The position numbers were made by a program, and so were the translations under genes. This document shows, piece after piece, positions 8,374 through 17,047 of a DNA stretch of 64,000 nucleotides. Origin of the DNA: Deltaproteobacteria bacterium (GTDB taxonomy: Bacteria; Desulfobacterota; Syntrophobacteria; Syntrophobacterales; Syntrophobacteraceae). The notes under the pieces were generated by a model, which was given only the letters and a program-made list of their open reading frames with translations, searched no databases and was not told the origin of the DNA. The stretch covers positions 62,001 through 126,000 of the forward strand of contig JAJXYD010000033.1 of assembly GCA_021780695.1 (NCBI GenBank), read 5' to 3'. Every line of letters starts with the position of its first letter. Position 1 is the first letter of the stretch.

Positions 8374-9462
8374 TTAGCCCCGGGCGGCAAAACCACTCTT
8401 TAAGGCCTCGATAAGCCTGTCGTTTTGCTCGGGCAACCGCACCGCCACGCGAAAATAACGCTCCCCCAGCCCCTCAAAGGAGCCGCAGTCGCGGATGAGT
8501 ATGCGGCAGCGGTTGAAGAGATCCCATTTGAGGCTGGATGCGGGCCCAAGTTCCGGAGCCATGCGGACCAGAAGGAAATTGGCCGAACCCGGAAAAACTT
8601 CAAGGCCCGGGATGGCGGAAAGCTCCCAGGCGAGCCTGCTCCTCTGCTTTTCAATCGTCTCGAGGGTCCTTAGCCTGTAGTCCTGCCGGGCCAGGCAAAA
8701 AGCCCCGGCGACCTGGGCCTGGGTGCTCACCGACCAGGGGGGAACAAACTCCCTCACCCTGCGGGCAATCCGGGGAGAGGCGAGAAGGTAGCCAATCCGC
8801 AAACCCGGCAGGCCGTAGAACTTGGTAAAAGACCTTATGAGCGCGAGATTGTCGGAGGTTTCCACAAAACGTTTGAGGCAAGCCTGCTCGCAAAAATCAA
8901 CGAAGACCTCGTCTACGAGAAGAAACGGACCGGACCCCGTGGATTTTTCCACAATCCAGTCCACTACCCGATCGTTTAAAAGAGAACCCGCGGGACTCGA
9001 AGGATGCGTTAGAAGCACCGTGTCGAATCGCTCGTTTTCAAGGCTGGCCTCAAGCTGTTCGACCCCGGGCTGAAAGAAATCCCCGGACGCTGGAAAAAGC
9101 TTTTCCACACGGGTTCCGTGGAGTTCAAAAGCCTTTACGTACTCGCCGAAGGCGGGCAGAACGGCCAGGGCGAGGCCCGCCGCAAGGGCCTTTGGCAACC
9201 AATAGATCAGCTCGGTCGAACCGTTTGTAACGGCAATACAGGCAGGATCGATATCATGGAATTTCGAAATTGCCTCAATGAGACCTTTGCAGTGGATATC
9301 GGGGTAGCTTTGCAGAAGCCCAAAGCAGCCGGCAAGCTCCTCCTCCAGCCCGGGAGGCGGACCCAGAGGGTTGATGCTTGCACTGAAATCCAGAATCTGT
9401 TCCGGGGAGCATCCGGCCTTGGCCGCAAGCTCATAAACGTTTCCGCCATGAACGATGGTCAT
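8374..9462 (-). CDS. cobD: PLP-dependent aminotransferase-fold enzyme, CobD-like (threonine-phosphate decarboxylase)
   Basis: The 362-residue protein is a fold-type I PLP enzyme of the HisC/CobD group. The start MTIVHGGNVYELA and the segment ILDFSASINPLGPP are typical of CobD, which makes (R)-1-amino-2-propanol O-2-phosphate for the cobalamin lower loop. PLP-site features are VTNGSTELIYWLP, the VDEVFVDF segment with the Asp, and RSFTKFYGLPGLRIGY with the lysine that forms the Schiff base. HisC is the main alternative, but the N-terminal signature favours CobD. No other cobalamin biosynthesis gene is adjacent. Confidence 0.78.
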   Translation of the reverse strand: MTIVHGGNVYELAAKAGCSPEQILDFSASINPLGPPPGLEEELAGCFGLLQSYPDIHCKGLIEAISKFHDIDPACIAVTNGSTELIYWLPKALAAGLALAVLPAFGEYVKAFELHGTRVEKLFPASGDFFQPGVEQLEASLENERFDTVLLTHPSSPAGSLLNDRVVDWIVEKSTGSGPFLLVDEVFVDFCEQACLKRFVETSDNLALIRSFTKFYGLPGLRIGYLLASPRIARRVREFVPPWSVSTQAQVAGAFCLARQDYRLRTLETIEKQRSRLAWELSAIPGLEVFPGSANFLLVRMAPELGPASSLKWDLFNRCRILIRDCGSFEGLGERYFRVAVRLPEQNDRLIEALKSGFAARG

Positions 9463-9722
9463 TGATCAGGTCCAAGATAGCAATGGAGAAAAAGCTCTGG
9501 CCGCGCGGGCAAAAGCACTTCAATCGCTGTGAAAATAGAATCTTTGAGCTCCAAAGTAAAGGGAAAGAGCAGGGGAGCAAGTATCCATTGCCGCTAAAAA
9601 AACGCTTCGCGCCGCCCGCGTCTGCCCCGATGGCTTGCCCCCAGACGCAACGACCCCTTTTTCTTACCCGTGGGATCGACATGCCCGTTTGCCGCACCTG
9701 GCCAAAGTGTCGCGGCAAAACC

Positions 9723-11042
9723 CTAATAGGTGTCGAAATTATCCACCACCCCATCTCCTTGTATCATTTTTCGCTGGGAAAAATTGACCACCCAGGACGC
9801 CACATCCGATAGGCTTTTGGGGAAGGGTAAACGCGAAAAAATGGAGCTTAGCCGGTAAAATTCCCGGTACATCCTTTTGACATTTTCTTCGAGTTGTTGC
9901 GGGCTACAGTTCTTCGGCTTGAAAAAGCAGGCAAGTTCGGGCCAGCGGCCAATATTTTCAACGTCGATCAAACGGTTTTCGGCAACCATGCGCTCATAGA
10001 GAGGCGTGCCTATATGCGGGGTCAGAATGTTAAAGTATGCGACCGGGACTTTGTTTTGCCTGAGAAAGTCGAGAGTGGAACCGAAGATGCCGGCATCCTC
10101 GGTATCGTAGCCGAAAACAAAATTTAGCGAGTAACTTATCCCCCGTTGCCGAAGATTTTCTAAAATTTCCTTATAATACGCGACCTTGTTTGCCTTCTTG
10201 TTCATCCCCCGTAGCGTTGCCTCGTCAATACTTTCCATGCCGATATTGACATGCAAAAGACCGCTGCGCTTGGCCAGATCCATAAACTCGCGGTTGCGGC
10301 AAAGGTTGGACGACCACAGAGCCGACCACCTTATCCCCAAAGGCGCAAGGGCTTCCATAAGTTCCATCGTATGCTCTTTTTTCCCGGCGAACGTGCTGTC
10401 GGCAAAAAAGAAATATTTCCCCCCGCTCTGCTTTATCTCATCGATTACGTCCGAGACGGGACGAAATCGATAGGTGTTTCCAAGAAAAAAGCGCTCCGAA
10501 CAAAAGTCGCAACGAAAAGGGCAACCCCGGGAGGTCTGGACCGCAAAAGTCTTGAATCGCCTGTAGCTTCGCAAATCGAGTAAATCGTAGCGCGGGAAAG
10601 GCAGCCCCACCAGATCGTGGACTCCTTCGGCACGATAGATTTTTTTTAACCCCCCGTTTGCCGCGTCCTCGAGCATGGTTTTCCAGATTGTCTCGCCTTC
10701 TCCGATCCCTACCGCATCGCAGTGTTGCGCGACTTCCTCGTGGAAAAAGAAGGTGTGAGGGCCTCCCATTATAACCCGCACGCCCCGGGCCCTGAATTTA
10801 TCGGCTATCTCATAGGCCGGCAGGGAGTTGGCCGTTAAGACCGTCAAGGCCACAAGGTCAACCCTGGCATCGAAATCTATATCCGTAATCTGCTGATCGA
10901 TTAGCTCTACATCCCAGTCCCTGGGGGTTAGCGAGGCGAGATAGGGCAAGGTGAGACCAATAAGATTCTTCTTTTTGCCTCTGTAGATTTTCCTGTTCGA
11001 TCTTCCCATAAAATGTGAGGGCTGAATAATTAGAAGTTTCAT
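9723..11042 (-). CDS. B12-binding-fold radical SAM protein
   Basis: The protein (439 residues) has an N-terminal Rossmann-like cobalamin-binding-type domain (about 1-125) and a central radical SAM domain with the cluster motif C174-x3-C178-x2-C181 (CPFRCDFC). Many class B enzymes of this design methylate or rearrange lipids, tetrapyrroles or peptides, and the N-terminal domain often lacks the DxHxxG cobalamin-ligand motif, which I do not see here either. The frame is open from TTG 11048, but ATG 11042 is the better start. It stands alone, with more than 500 bp of non-coding sequence upstream, so its substrate cannot be inferred. Confidence 0.85.
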   Translation of the reverse strand: MKLLIIQPSHFMGRSNRKIYRGKKKNLIGLTLPYLASLTPRDWDVELIDQQITDIDFDARVDLVALTVLTANSLPAYEIADKFRARGVRVIMGGPHTFFFHEEVAQHCDAVGIGEGETIWKTMLEDAANGGLKKIYRAEGVHDLVGLPFPRYDLLDLRSYRRFKTFAVQTSRGCPFRCDFCSERFFLGNTYRFRPVSDVIDEIKQSGGKYFFFADSTFAGKKEHTMELMEALAPLGIRWSALWSSNLCRNREFMDLAKRSGLLHVNIGMESIDEATLRGMNKKANKVAYYKEILENLRQRGISYSLNFVFGYDTEDAGIFGSTLDFLRQNKVPVAYFNILTPHIGTPLYERMVAENRLIDVENIGRWPELACFFKPKNCSPQQLEENVKRMYREFYRLSSIFSRLPFPKSLSDVASWVVNFSQRKMIQGDGVVDNFDTY

Positions 11043-11583
11043 TAGCAAACCACTCTCATGTCGATGCGAATGATAACAATAGAGTCACGAAGCACAGAAG
11101 AAAACAGGTGCCAAACCCGTTTTTCCAACTTGAAATTAACAGCATACCCCTTGGGGCTTAGAAAAAAGCATTGCGTTCAATATATTGTAACAGCGGCCAC
11201 AGAAAATCGACCTCGCATTGTACTGACCTTTTTCCCCGAAAGATCCGCGGGGTAAAACCAGCCATATTACGCTGTTTCTTTAGAGTCCGCCAAATTGGCC
11301 GGTAGTAGCCGCGGCGACAAATTCCCCCCCAAAAAACGGTCATGCTAATAGTACAAAAGGAAAATGCTACAATTTTTAAGGTATGGATGCAAGGGCATAT
11401 TACCCAGAGTCGAAGACCAATACCCACGAAAGGTCACAAGGCGGCAAAATCAAACCGTATGATTTAGAAAGAAGCTATAAGCAGGATTACAAATAGAGAG
11501 CATGGCCCGCGCAACATCCGGGGACTACTCCCATTGTCCTGAGTTTCCCCCGGATCGCCGGCCTCATATAGGGGGCAAAAAAC
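11043..11583. other. Intergenic region without recognisable gene
   Basis: About 540 bp of relatively A/T-rich sequence lies between the radical SAM and bacterioferritin genes, both on the minus strand. No open frame here has a convincing ribosome-binding site or recognisable domain. Promoter elements for the radical SAM gene are expected here, but none stood out. Confidence 0.4.
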
Positions 11584-12123
11584 CTATTGGGCGGTCTGCG
11601 CCAGAACAAAGCCCTTCGAATAGCCCCCGGTGGTCGAAGGCGTGCCCGCAATGCGAGCCAGATACGCGGCCCCCAGTTCCTTGATATGATCCCTGATATT
11701 TTCGAAATAGGTAAGGTGAGCCTGCTCTTCATCTATGATCTGTTCGAAAAGCTTTTGGGTGGAACTGTCCCCGTTTTCCCTGCAAACAAGCAAAAACTGA
11801 TTATACTTTAAGATCGTATTGTCCTCCAGGTCCCTGTCATGGTCAAAAACCTCCTGGATTTTTTCGCCCTTAACGATCTTTTCGAGCAAGTCCGAGGTAG
11901 GCTCCCCGCCAAGTTCCTTGATCCGCTCGGCAAACATCTCCGCATGCCTCATCTCATCGATTGCAATCAACTTGACGTTTTTGGCCAATTCACCGTAGTC
12001 CTTGTCATCCAGACTATAATGCTGGTTCATATACTGGGAGATAGCACGCAATTCCATCGATCTGGCCTGGTTGAGCACCTCGATAACTTCCGTTTTTCTT
12101 TTATCGCGAGGCTTGTCGTTCAT
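11584..12123 (-). CDS. bfr: Bacterioferritin (Desulfovibrio-like)
   Basis: The 179-residue four-helix protein stores iron and oxidizes Fe(II) at a diiron site. Ligands are visible as E24 in SMELRA, E57 and H60 in DEMRHAE, E100, and E133/H136 in DEEQAHLTYF. Met58 sits at the position of the axial haem ligand. The sequence strongly resembles the Desulfovibrio desulfuricans bacterioferritin, known for binding an unusual iron-coproporphyrin; whether this one does so is inference. An AAGGAG site lies 10 bases before the ATG. It is probably part of oxygen and iron defence in an anaerobe. Confidence 0.93.
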   Translation of the reverse strand: MNDKPRDKRKTEVIEVLNQARSMELRAISQYMNQHYSLDDKDYGELAKNVKLIAIDEMRHAEMFAERIKELGGEPTSDLLEKIVKGEKIQEVFDHDRDLEDNTILKYNQFLLVCRENGDSSTQKLFEQIIDEEQAHLTYFENIRDHIKELGAAYLARIAGTPSTTGGYSKGFVLAQTAQ

Positions 12124-12266
12124 AAGTCGATAGTCTCCTTGTTTGTGTTTTTTAAGTTGGCAATTAGCTATGAAAAATAAGAATCAAAATGGAAGTTGCA
12201 AGGGGCCTTGATTTTTTGCACAAGCGCAATACGGCAACAAATATAAGGATACGATTTCTCTTGAGC

Positions 12267-12785
12267 TCACCTGGAACAGGTGTCTGGCCCATCGTCGGAA
12301 GGAACCCTTTTTAGAAGCCTTTCGCCAAGTTTTCTAAGCTCGGGGTCCGGCAGACTCTTTATAAGCAGTTGTTCTTCACTCGTAAGTTTTTCGACCGGCG
12401 TCTTCTTCTTTTTGTGCACACGAAACCGCTTGGCCTTCATTTTTTCCAGGTTCTTGCTCGCCGGATTGAGCACCGGCTCAGTCCCCTGAACTTCCCCAAC
12501 CTTTATTACCACCTTTTCGACCAGAGGCTCGGGTCTTCCCGCATTGATCTTTTCGGCCAGAATCTGTCTATACTGCTCCAAATGATGCTTCCAAACCGAA
12601 TCGTGAGCAATAACGACGAGCACCTTATTTTTGAGCGAGCCGGGGCTTGAGTAACGCGCCACCTGTTCGCCCACAAGGTCAATCCAATCTCCGATCGGAT
12701 TGGCCACAAAGGCCGGATGAGCCTCAAGGAAACCCTTGAGCAGCGCTCCGACCTTAATGCGGGTTCCATGATCGGTCCGGTTCAT
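12267..12785 (-). CDS. DciA-like (DUF721) protein
   Basis: The 172-residue protein carries a DUF721/DciA-type domain over about residues 10-105, with the pattern GDWIDLVGEQVARYSSPGSLKNKVLVVIAHDSVWKHHLEQYRQIL that fits the KH-like fold. DciA loads the replicative helicase DnaB in bacteria lacking DnaC. The C-terminal half is basic (KKMKAKRFRVHKKKKT) and may bind DNA. The gene overlaps the upstream membrane-protein gene by the tetranucleotide ATGA, so the two are translationally coupled. Confidence 0.75.
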   Translation of the reverse strand: MNRTDHGTRIKVGALLKGFLEAHPAFVANPIGDWIDLVGEQVARYSSPGSLKNKVLVVIAHDSVWKHHLEQYRQILAEKINAGRPEPLVEKVVIKVGEVQGTEPVLNPASKNLEKMKAKRFRVHKKKKTPVEKLTSEEQLLIKSLPDPELRKLGERLLKRVPSDDGPDTCSR

Positions 12786-13876
12786 CTTAGCCTCTCGGCT
12801 CCCATGGGCATGGTGGCCTTTTTTTCCAATCGCGCAAAAGCCGCGCTCAACTCTCTAAGGTGGCGCTGTAAGGTCTCAAGGATCAAAACCGAGTCGTTTG
12901 CCCCAAAGGGGAGCCTGGACAAAATCTTGTCGTAGAGGAAAGCATCCAGGCTTGATAGATAGAGCTCTTCGCAGGCTCTTACGAATATCGAGGCCAGTTG
13001 AAGAAAGAACACTACGCCAACCGCCTGAATGAGAGGCAGCAGAAGGTCCAGGGTAGGCTTCACGATCCCAAGGATTTGCTTTTGAATATCCGAGTTCATC
13101 AAGGGCTTGGCGGAGGCGGAGGCTTGCGCGGAAGACATCACGGCCATGCCGTGAAACTGGGCTACCAGAAGCAACACCGTTTGAGCCAGACCCAAAATCG
13201 GCAGGCTCCACAGAAGGCACCGGAAAGGTCCCCAGGAACCGTAGAGGATTCGCCAGTCGGCTTCCACAGCCCTTCGCTCTCTTTCCAAAACGTTTTCCGG
13301 GGAAGCATTCGGCCTAAAGCCAGAAAGGGTTAGCTGAAGCCGGATAAAAGGATGGAGAAAAAAGCTCAGCACGCTTCGCCTTATCCTCGCATCGAGCGCC
13401 TGCATCGGCAACAGCAAGGATTCAGCGCCCGCCCCCCCGCTGTGCTCTGAATGCTCAAGTCCTTTTATCTCGGACATTATCAACTGGAGCATATACCTGC
13501 CGGCAAACTGGACTGCAAGCCAGACCATGCGCAGTATAAGAAAGATAACTCCCACCCTTATAAAAAATAAAAGAGTGCCGCCAACCATAGAAATATCGTC
13601 ACGAAGACCGGTTTTTCCGGAGGGGTCCCGGCCACTCTGATCCGGATCCTCTGTCCCGGCCTGTTTTACCCCGGCGAGCACAGGGGCCGGCGAAGTCATG
13701 CCAACCCCTTCAAGACCGGTCCAGAAGCTTACTTTGCCAAGGTCGGCAAGCGAGGGACCACCCCTGGAATCGCTGCTAAAGCCAGGCAAAAAACTGGCCA
13801 CACACAGGCACAAAAGAAAAAAAACCAACCACCACAGCCTGTGAAGCGTTTCATATCGCCTTAATCCATAAGACAT
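12782..13876 (-). CDS. Membrane protein, tentatively MotA/TolQ/ExbB-like
   Basis: The 364-residue protein has an N-terminal membrane helix (about 13-31), a Pro/Ser/Gly-rich linker, a helix at about 100-125, and two more hydrophobic segments at about 215-240 and 285-310. The LPILGLAQTVLLL stretch resembles the PLLGLLGTV motif of MotA/TolQ/ExbB proton-channel subunits, and the last helix is followed by a long cytoplasmic helix. This topology fits that superfamily, but the match is weak and no ExbD/TolR partner is adjacent. It overlaps the DciA-like gene by 4 bp. Function is unknown. Confidence 0.6.
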   Translation of the reverse strand: MSYGLRRYETLHRLWWLVFFLLCLCVASFLPGFSSDSRGGPSLADLGKVSFWTGLEGVGMTSPAPVLAGVKQAGTEDPDQSGRDPSGKTGLRDDISMVGGTLLFFIRVGVIFLILRMVWLAVQFAGRYMLQLIMSEIKGLEHSEHSGGAGAESLLLPMQALDARIRRSVLSFFLHPFIRLQLTLSGFRPNASPENVLERERRAVEADWRILYGSWGPFRCLLWSLPILGLAQTVLLLVAQFHGMAVMSSAQASASAKPLMNSDIQKQILGIVKPTLDLLLPLIQAVGVVFFLQLASIFVRACEELYLSSLDAFLYDKILSRLPFGANDSVLILETLQRHLRELSAAFARLEKKATMPMGAERLR

Positions 13877-13991
13877 TCGATTACTCCATGTGGTCTCTTC
13901 AAAGAAGATTTGCCCGCGCCAGTGGAACCGATCGGCGGGGCAGAGGGCATACCCTTATAGTACATGCCCAATCAGCCTAATTCAACAGGCT

Positions 13992-15122
13992 TTACTCACT
14001 TGCCCGGGGCTTATCGGCCCCAAAGCCCAAATCCGTCACAGGAGCAATACCCATTTTCTTCTCCACGGCTCTATCCAGCATAGGGGCAAGACCGCCACGC
14101 TCATCGGGACAAAACCCAAGCGAATCGCGCCAAATATCGTCGCTTTCCATACACAGGTAGACGCAAAGCTCAGGGTCCGCCCGCCGGATTCTATCTGCAA
14201 TGAAACCATAGAACTCGGCCCTTATATCCCTGAAATAGCGCAATTTGGAGTCCAGTCCCCGGATGAACTCACCGTAGATGATGCGGCTCGATGGATGACG
14301 CGCCTTGATAATCGGCTTTAGATCGGGCATGAAACGAAGCGCCCCGAGACTTATCCAGACAATCCGGGAAGGATCAACGGCCTCGAAGAGCCGCTCGATA
14401 GTTTGCCCATACCCCGATTGCCATCGTGCATAATCGATTATCGGATCAAAGTGGAAGGCTAGAAAATAACCTTGCGCCGCGCACCAGCGGGCTGCCTCCA
14501 GCCTCTCGGAGATCGTGGCCGAAAGAGGCTCCTCCCGCCTTTGAATCTCTTCGGGGTTTAGAGACCAGGCAACGATAGTGTGCCCCCCATGGTCAAGGCC
14601 TTCGAGATTTTCGATAAAATTGGTCTTCGTCTTGAGTTCGAGCACCGCATTGGGGGTTTTGGCAAAAAAAGGCACTATCAGCCGGGTAATCCCCGTAAAG
14701 GGGTCAAGGAGCAAAGAGTCGGTAAACTCACCCGTTCCGATTCTGTGCAGGCCCAGCCGGTTTTGGGATAGAAAGCCGGAAAGCTCGCTAAACATCTCAT
14801 CGAGATTTCCAAATAACCTTAAATTGGGCTGATTGAGATAGGCCTGCAGGATACAATAGGCACAGTCGATGGAACACTGGGTCCCTAAATGTAAAATTTT
14901 ATACCCGCAGCAATTGTAGCACCGGGTTCCGGGACAGGATTTTAGAAACTTTCCGCGAAAATCGACCACCTCGACTACATCGGGACTGCGGCCCCAACCA
15001 TCGCCGATTCTGTCTACGACCTGCAAGGAGGCCTCGGGAAGATTTTTGCGAAGTGTCTCTAAAAGCGCACTGTGCGCAACCGCCGTTTCTGCGATTATCC
15101 TCCTGGGAGCACGAACTATCAT
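13992..15122 (-). CDS. Spore photoproduct lyase-like radical SAM protein
   Basis: The 376-residue protein has the SPL-family layout: a radical SAM motif at C83-x3-C87-x2-C90 (CSIDCAYC) followed by ILQAYLNQPNLR, then the GTGEFTDSLLLDP and ELKTKT segments and the AWSLNP motif seen in spore photoproduct lyase. Extra cysteines lie just upstream (C63, C68, C71, C72). True SplB repairs spore photoproduct in endospore formers. This organism is unlikely to sporulate, so the protein belongs to the broader SPL-like group of unknown substrate. It overlaps the ParB-like gene by 4 bp and is cotranscribed with it. Confidence 0.85.
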   Translation of the reverse strand: MIVRAPRRIIAETAVAHSALLETLRKNLPEASLQVVDRIGDGWGRSPDVVEVVDFRGKFLKSCPGTRCYNCCGYKILHLGTQCSIDCAYCILQAYLNQPNLRLFGNLDEMFSELSGFLSQNRLGLHRIGTGEFTDSLLLDPFTGITRLIVPFFAKTPNAVLELKTKTNFIENLEGLDHGGHTIVAWSLNPEEIQRREEPLSATISERLEAARWCAAQGYFLAFHFDPIIDYARWQSGYGQTIERLFEAVDPSRIVWISLGALRFMPDLKPIIKARHPSSRIIYGEFIRGLDSKLRYFRDIRAEFYGFIADRIRRADPELCVYLCMESDDIWRDSLGFCPDERGGLAPMLDRAVEKKMGIAPVTDLGFGADKPRASE

Positions 15123-16072
15123 CGTCTGCCTAAAATTTCTTCGAGCTTCTCAGACTCGACCAAAGGCAGGGTCGCACGCAAAATCTTTCTAAGTTCCTCG
15201 CCTCGGCTAAAGGATAGCTGCATCTGCCAGCCCCCGCCTTCAAACGCCTCGGGAGCAACGAGTCTTGCCCCCCGAGGCAAACCCAGGGCCTCCACATCCT
15301 GCTCGAAGCGCTTGCGCCTCCAACTCAGGCGCGGGTAGCGCAACTGGGCCAAAAGCTCCCTTATGAGCCGGGTTTTTTCGCGATGATTGAGCTCCTCTGA
15401 AGTCATTACCTCGCCAAAGGCCTCCATTGTGAGAACCTCGGCCCGCGTTTTTTGCTCCCGAATGGCTATTTCCTTTACCCGCTCGACGATTTCAACCTGG
15501 ATGCTGTCGCTGCACCTGAGCGCCCGCAAAAGAGACAAAACCAAATCCAAATCGGTTTGCTCCCAGTCGGCAATCTCGATGGCGGCACGCTCGCAAAGCT
15601 CACCGCCCCCCAGGGCCCCGAGCATCTGCGACCCCGTGCACGAAAGCTTCACCCATTTTCCTATCGTTTCCCCGCGGCCCCCGACCCTGAGACTGGATAG
15701 AAATGCCCCCGGGATCTGTCCTGGTCCGAAAAGCTTGGCAAGCACCCCGATTATCCGCGCCTTTTCCGCCGGATTTATATCCCCTTCAAAGATCTTTTTT
15801 TCGATCCTGCGGATCCAAACATCGCGCTCAGCCCAGTCGCTTTCAAAAATCAGGCAAACCACCCTCCGGGACCCGTTTTCCTTCGCCCACCGAAGCCTTT
15901 TAAATCCATCGACCACACTATAGCGGGCCGATCTTTCACACAGCCAGACAGGGTCAAGGATGCCAAAGCGTCCAAGCGAATCCCGCAACCGGGACCAATC
16001 GCAAAAGCTTGGCACCTCAAAACCGCTATCTTCAAGATCGATTTCAGAAAGAGCGACAAAGCGCAAATCCAT
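15119..16072 (-). CDS. ParB-like nuclease-domain protein
   Basis: The 317-residue protein starts with a ParB/Srx-type domain: MDLRFVALSEIDLED, then RLRDSLGRFGILDPVWLCERSARYSVVDGFKRLRWAKENG, matching the two conserved ParB N-terminal blocks with the final GFKRL in place of GHRRL. The remaining residues (about 95-317) are helical and have no obvious ParB helix-turn-helix or C-terminal dimer domain. No parA is nearby, so a chromosome partition role is unlikely. The gene sits directly between purC (1 bp after its stop) and the SPL-like gene (4-bp overlap), suggesting joint function with the radical SAM protein. Confidence 0.75.
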   Translation of the reverse strand: MDLRFVALSEIDLEDSGFEVPSFCDWSRLRDSLGRFGILDPVWLCERSARYSVVDGFKRLRWAKENGSRRVVCLIFESDWAERDVWIRRIEKKIFEGDINPAEKARIIGVLAKLFGPGQIPGAFLSSLRVGGRGETIGKWVKLSCTGSQMLGALGGGELCERAAIEIADWEQTDLDLVLSLLRALRCSDSIQVEIVERVKEIAIREQKTRAEVLTMEAFGEVMTSEELNHREKTRLIRELLAQLRYPRLSWRRKRFEQDVEALGLPRGARLVAPEAFEGGGWQMQLSFSRGEELRKILRATLPLVESEKLEEILGRR

Positions 16073-16073
16073 C

Positions 16074-16970
16074 CTATTTGAGTTCCTCTCCCGTAAGGCG
16101 TTTGAGGGCCTCCAGGTAGCGAGCGCGGGTATTTACCACCACCTCCCGGGGCAACCGCGGCGGGGGATCTGTTTTTTTCCATCCGCTCGATTTAAGATAA
16201 TCGCGCAAAAACTGCTTATCGAAACTCTGCGGGCTCATTCCCGGCCGGTAAAGATCCGCGGGCCAGAAGCGGCTGGAATCAGGGGTGAGCACCTCGTCGA
16301 TCAAAGTAAGCTCTCCCTCAACCATGCCGAACTCGAACTTGGTATCGGCAAGGATTATTCCACGCGCGCGCGCGTATTGGCGCGCCTTGCTATAGAGGGC
16401 CACGGCGGCTTCTTTTACCTTCCGGGCAACGTCTTTGCCCACGATTTGGCCCATCTTCTCAAAGCTTATGTTTTCGTCATGCTCCCCCAAGGCGGCTTTG
16501 GTAGAAGGCGTAAAGAGCGGTTCGGGCAACTCCTGGGCCTCTATCAGCCCGGAGGGCAAAGAGATCCCGCACACCTGCCCGCTCCTTTGATAATCTTCCC
16601 ACCCCGTGCCCACAAGATAGCCCCTCACGATGCATTCAATGGGCAAAACCCGGGCTTTTTTCACCCACATCGTCCGTGCCTTCAGCATCGCCGCGTAAGG
16701 ACGGCAGACCTCTGGAAATTGCTCGCTATCCGCGCTTATAAGATGGGTACCGATAAGGTCTCCCAAATACCCCAGCCAGAACTCCGAAAGCCTTGTCAGG
16801 ATGGCACCCTTGTCGGGAATGGGATCGGGCATAACGACGTCGAAAGCCGATATACGGTCGCTGGCCACAATGAGCAAAGAATCGCCAAGATCGTATATGT
16901 CTCTTACCTTCCCTCGCGATATAAGCTCTAACCCAGGAAAATTGGTCTCAAAAATCGGTGTCTCGGCCAT
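16074..16970 (-). CDS. purC: Phosphoribosylaminoimidazole-succinocarboxamide synthase (SAICAR synthetase)
   Basis: PurC joins CAIR and aspartate with ATP in the seventh or eighth step of purine synthesis. The 298-residue protein carries the signatures LISRGKVRDIYDLGDSLLIVASDRISAFD near the N-terminus, then LPIECIVRGYLVGTGW and LTLIDEVLTPDSSRFWP. The length matches the longer eukaryote/proteobacterial class. It is the first gene of a minus-strand operon with the ParB-like and SPL-like genes, only 1 bp separating it from the former. Confidence 0.97.
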   Translation of the reverse strand: MAETPIFETNFPGLELISRGKVRDIYDLGDSLLIVASDRISAFDVVMPDPIPDKGAILTRLSEFWLGYLGDLIGTHLISADSEQFPEVCRPYAAMLKARTMWVKKARVLPIECIVRGYLVGTGWEDYQRSGQVCGISLPSGLIEAQELPEPLFTPSTKAALGEHDENISFEKMGQIVGKDVARKVKEAAVALYSKARQYARARGIILADTKFEFGMVEGELTLIDEVLTPDSSRFWPADLYRPGMSPQSFDKQFLRDYLKSSGWKKTDPPPRLPREVVVNTRARYLEALKRLTGEELK

Positions 16971-17047
16971 CTTTTCTCCTCGAAAGACTAAACAGGACTT
17001 AATATATAGTGAATAAGGGACATATTATAACTAAGGGGTCACACCAT

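Noticed and set aside
11158..11427. 89-codon minus-strand frame in the gap before bacterioferritin
   Set aside because: The start lacks a ribosome-binding site, and the protein has no recognisable pattern.
15119..16072. Chromosome partition protein ParB
   Set aside because: The N-terminal ParB-like domain is present but there is no parA partner or parS-like site, and the C-terminal two thirds do not match ParB.
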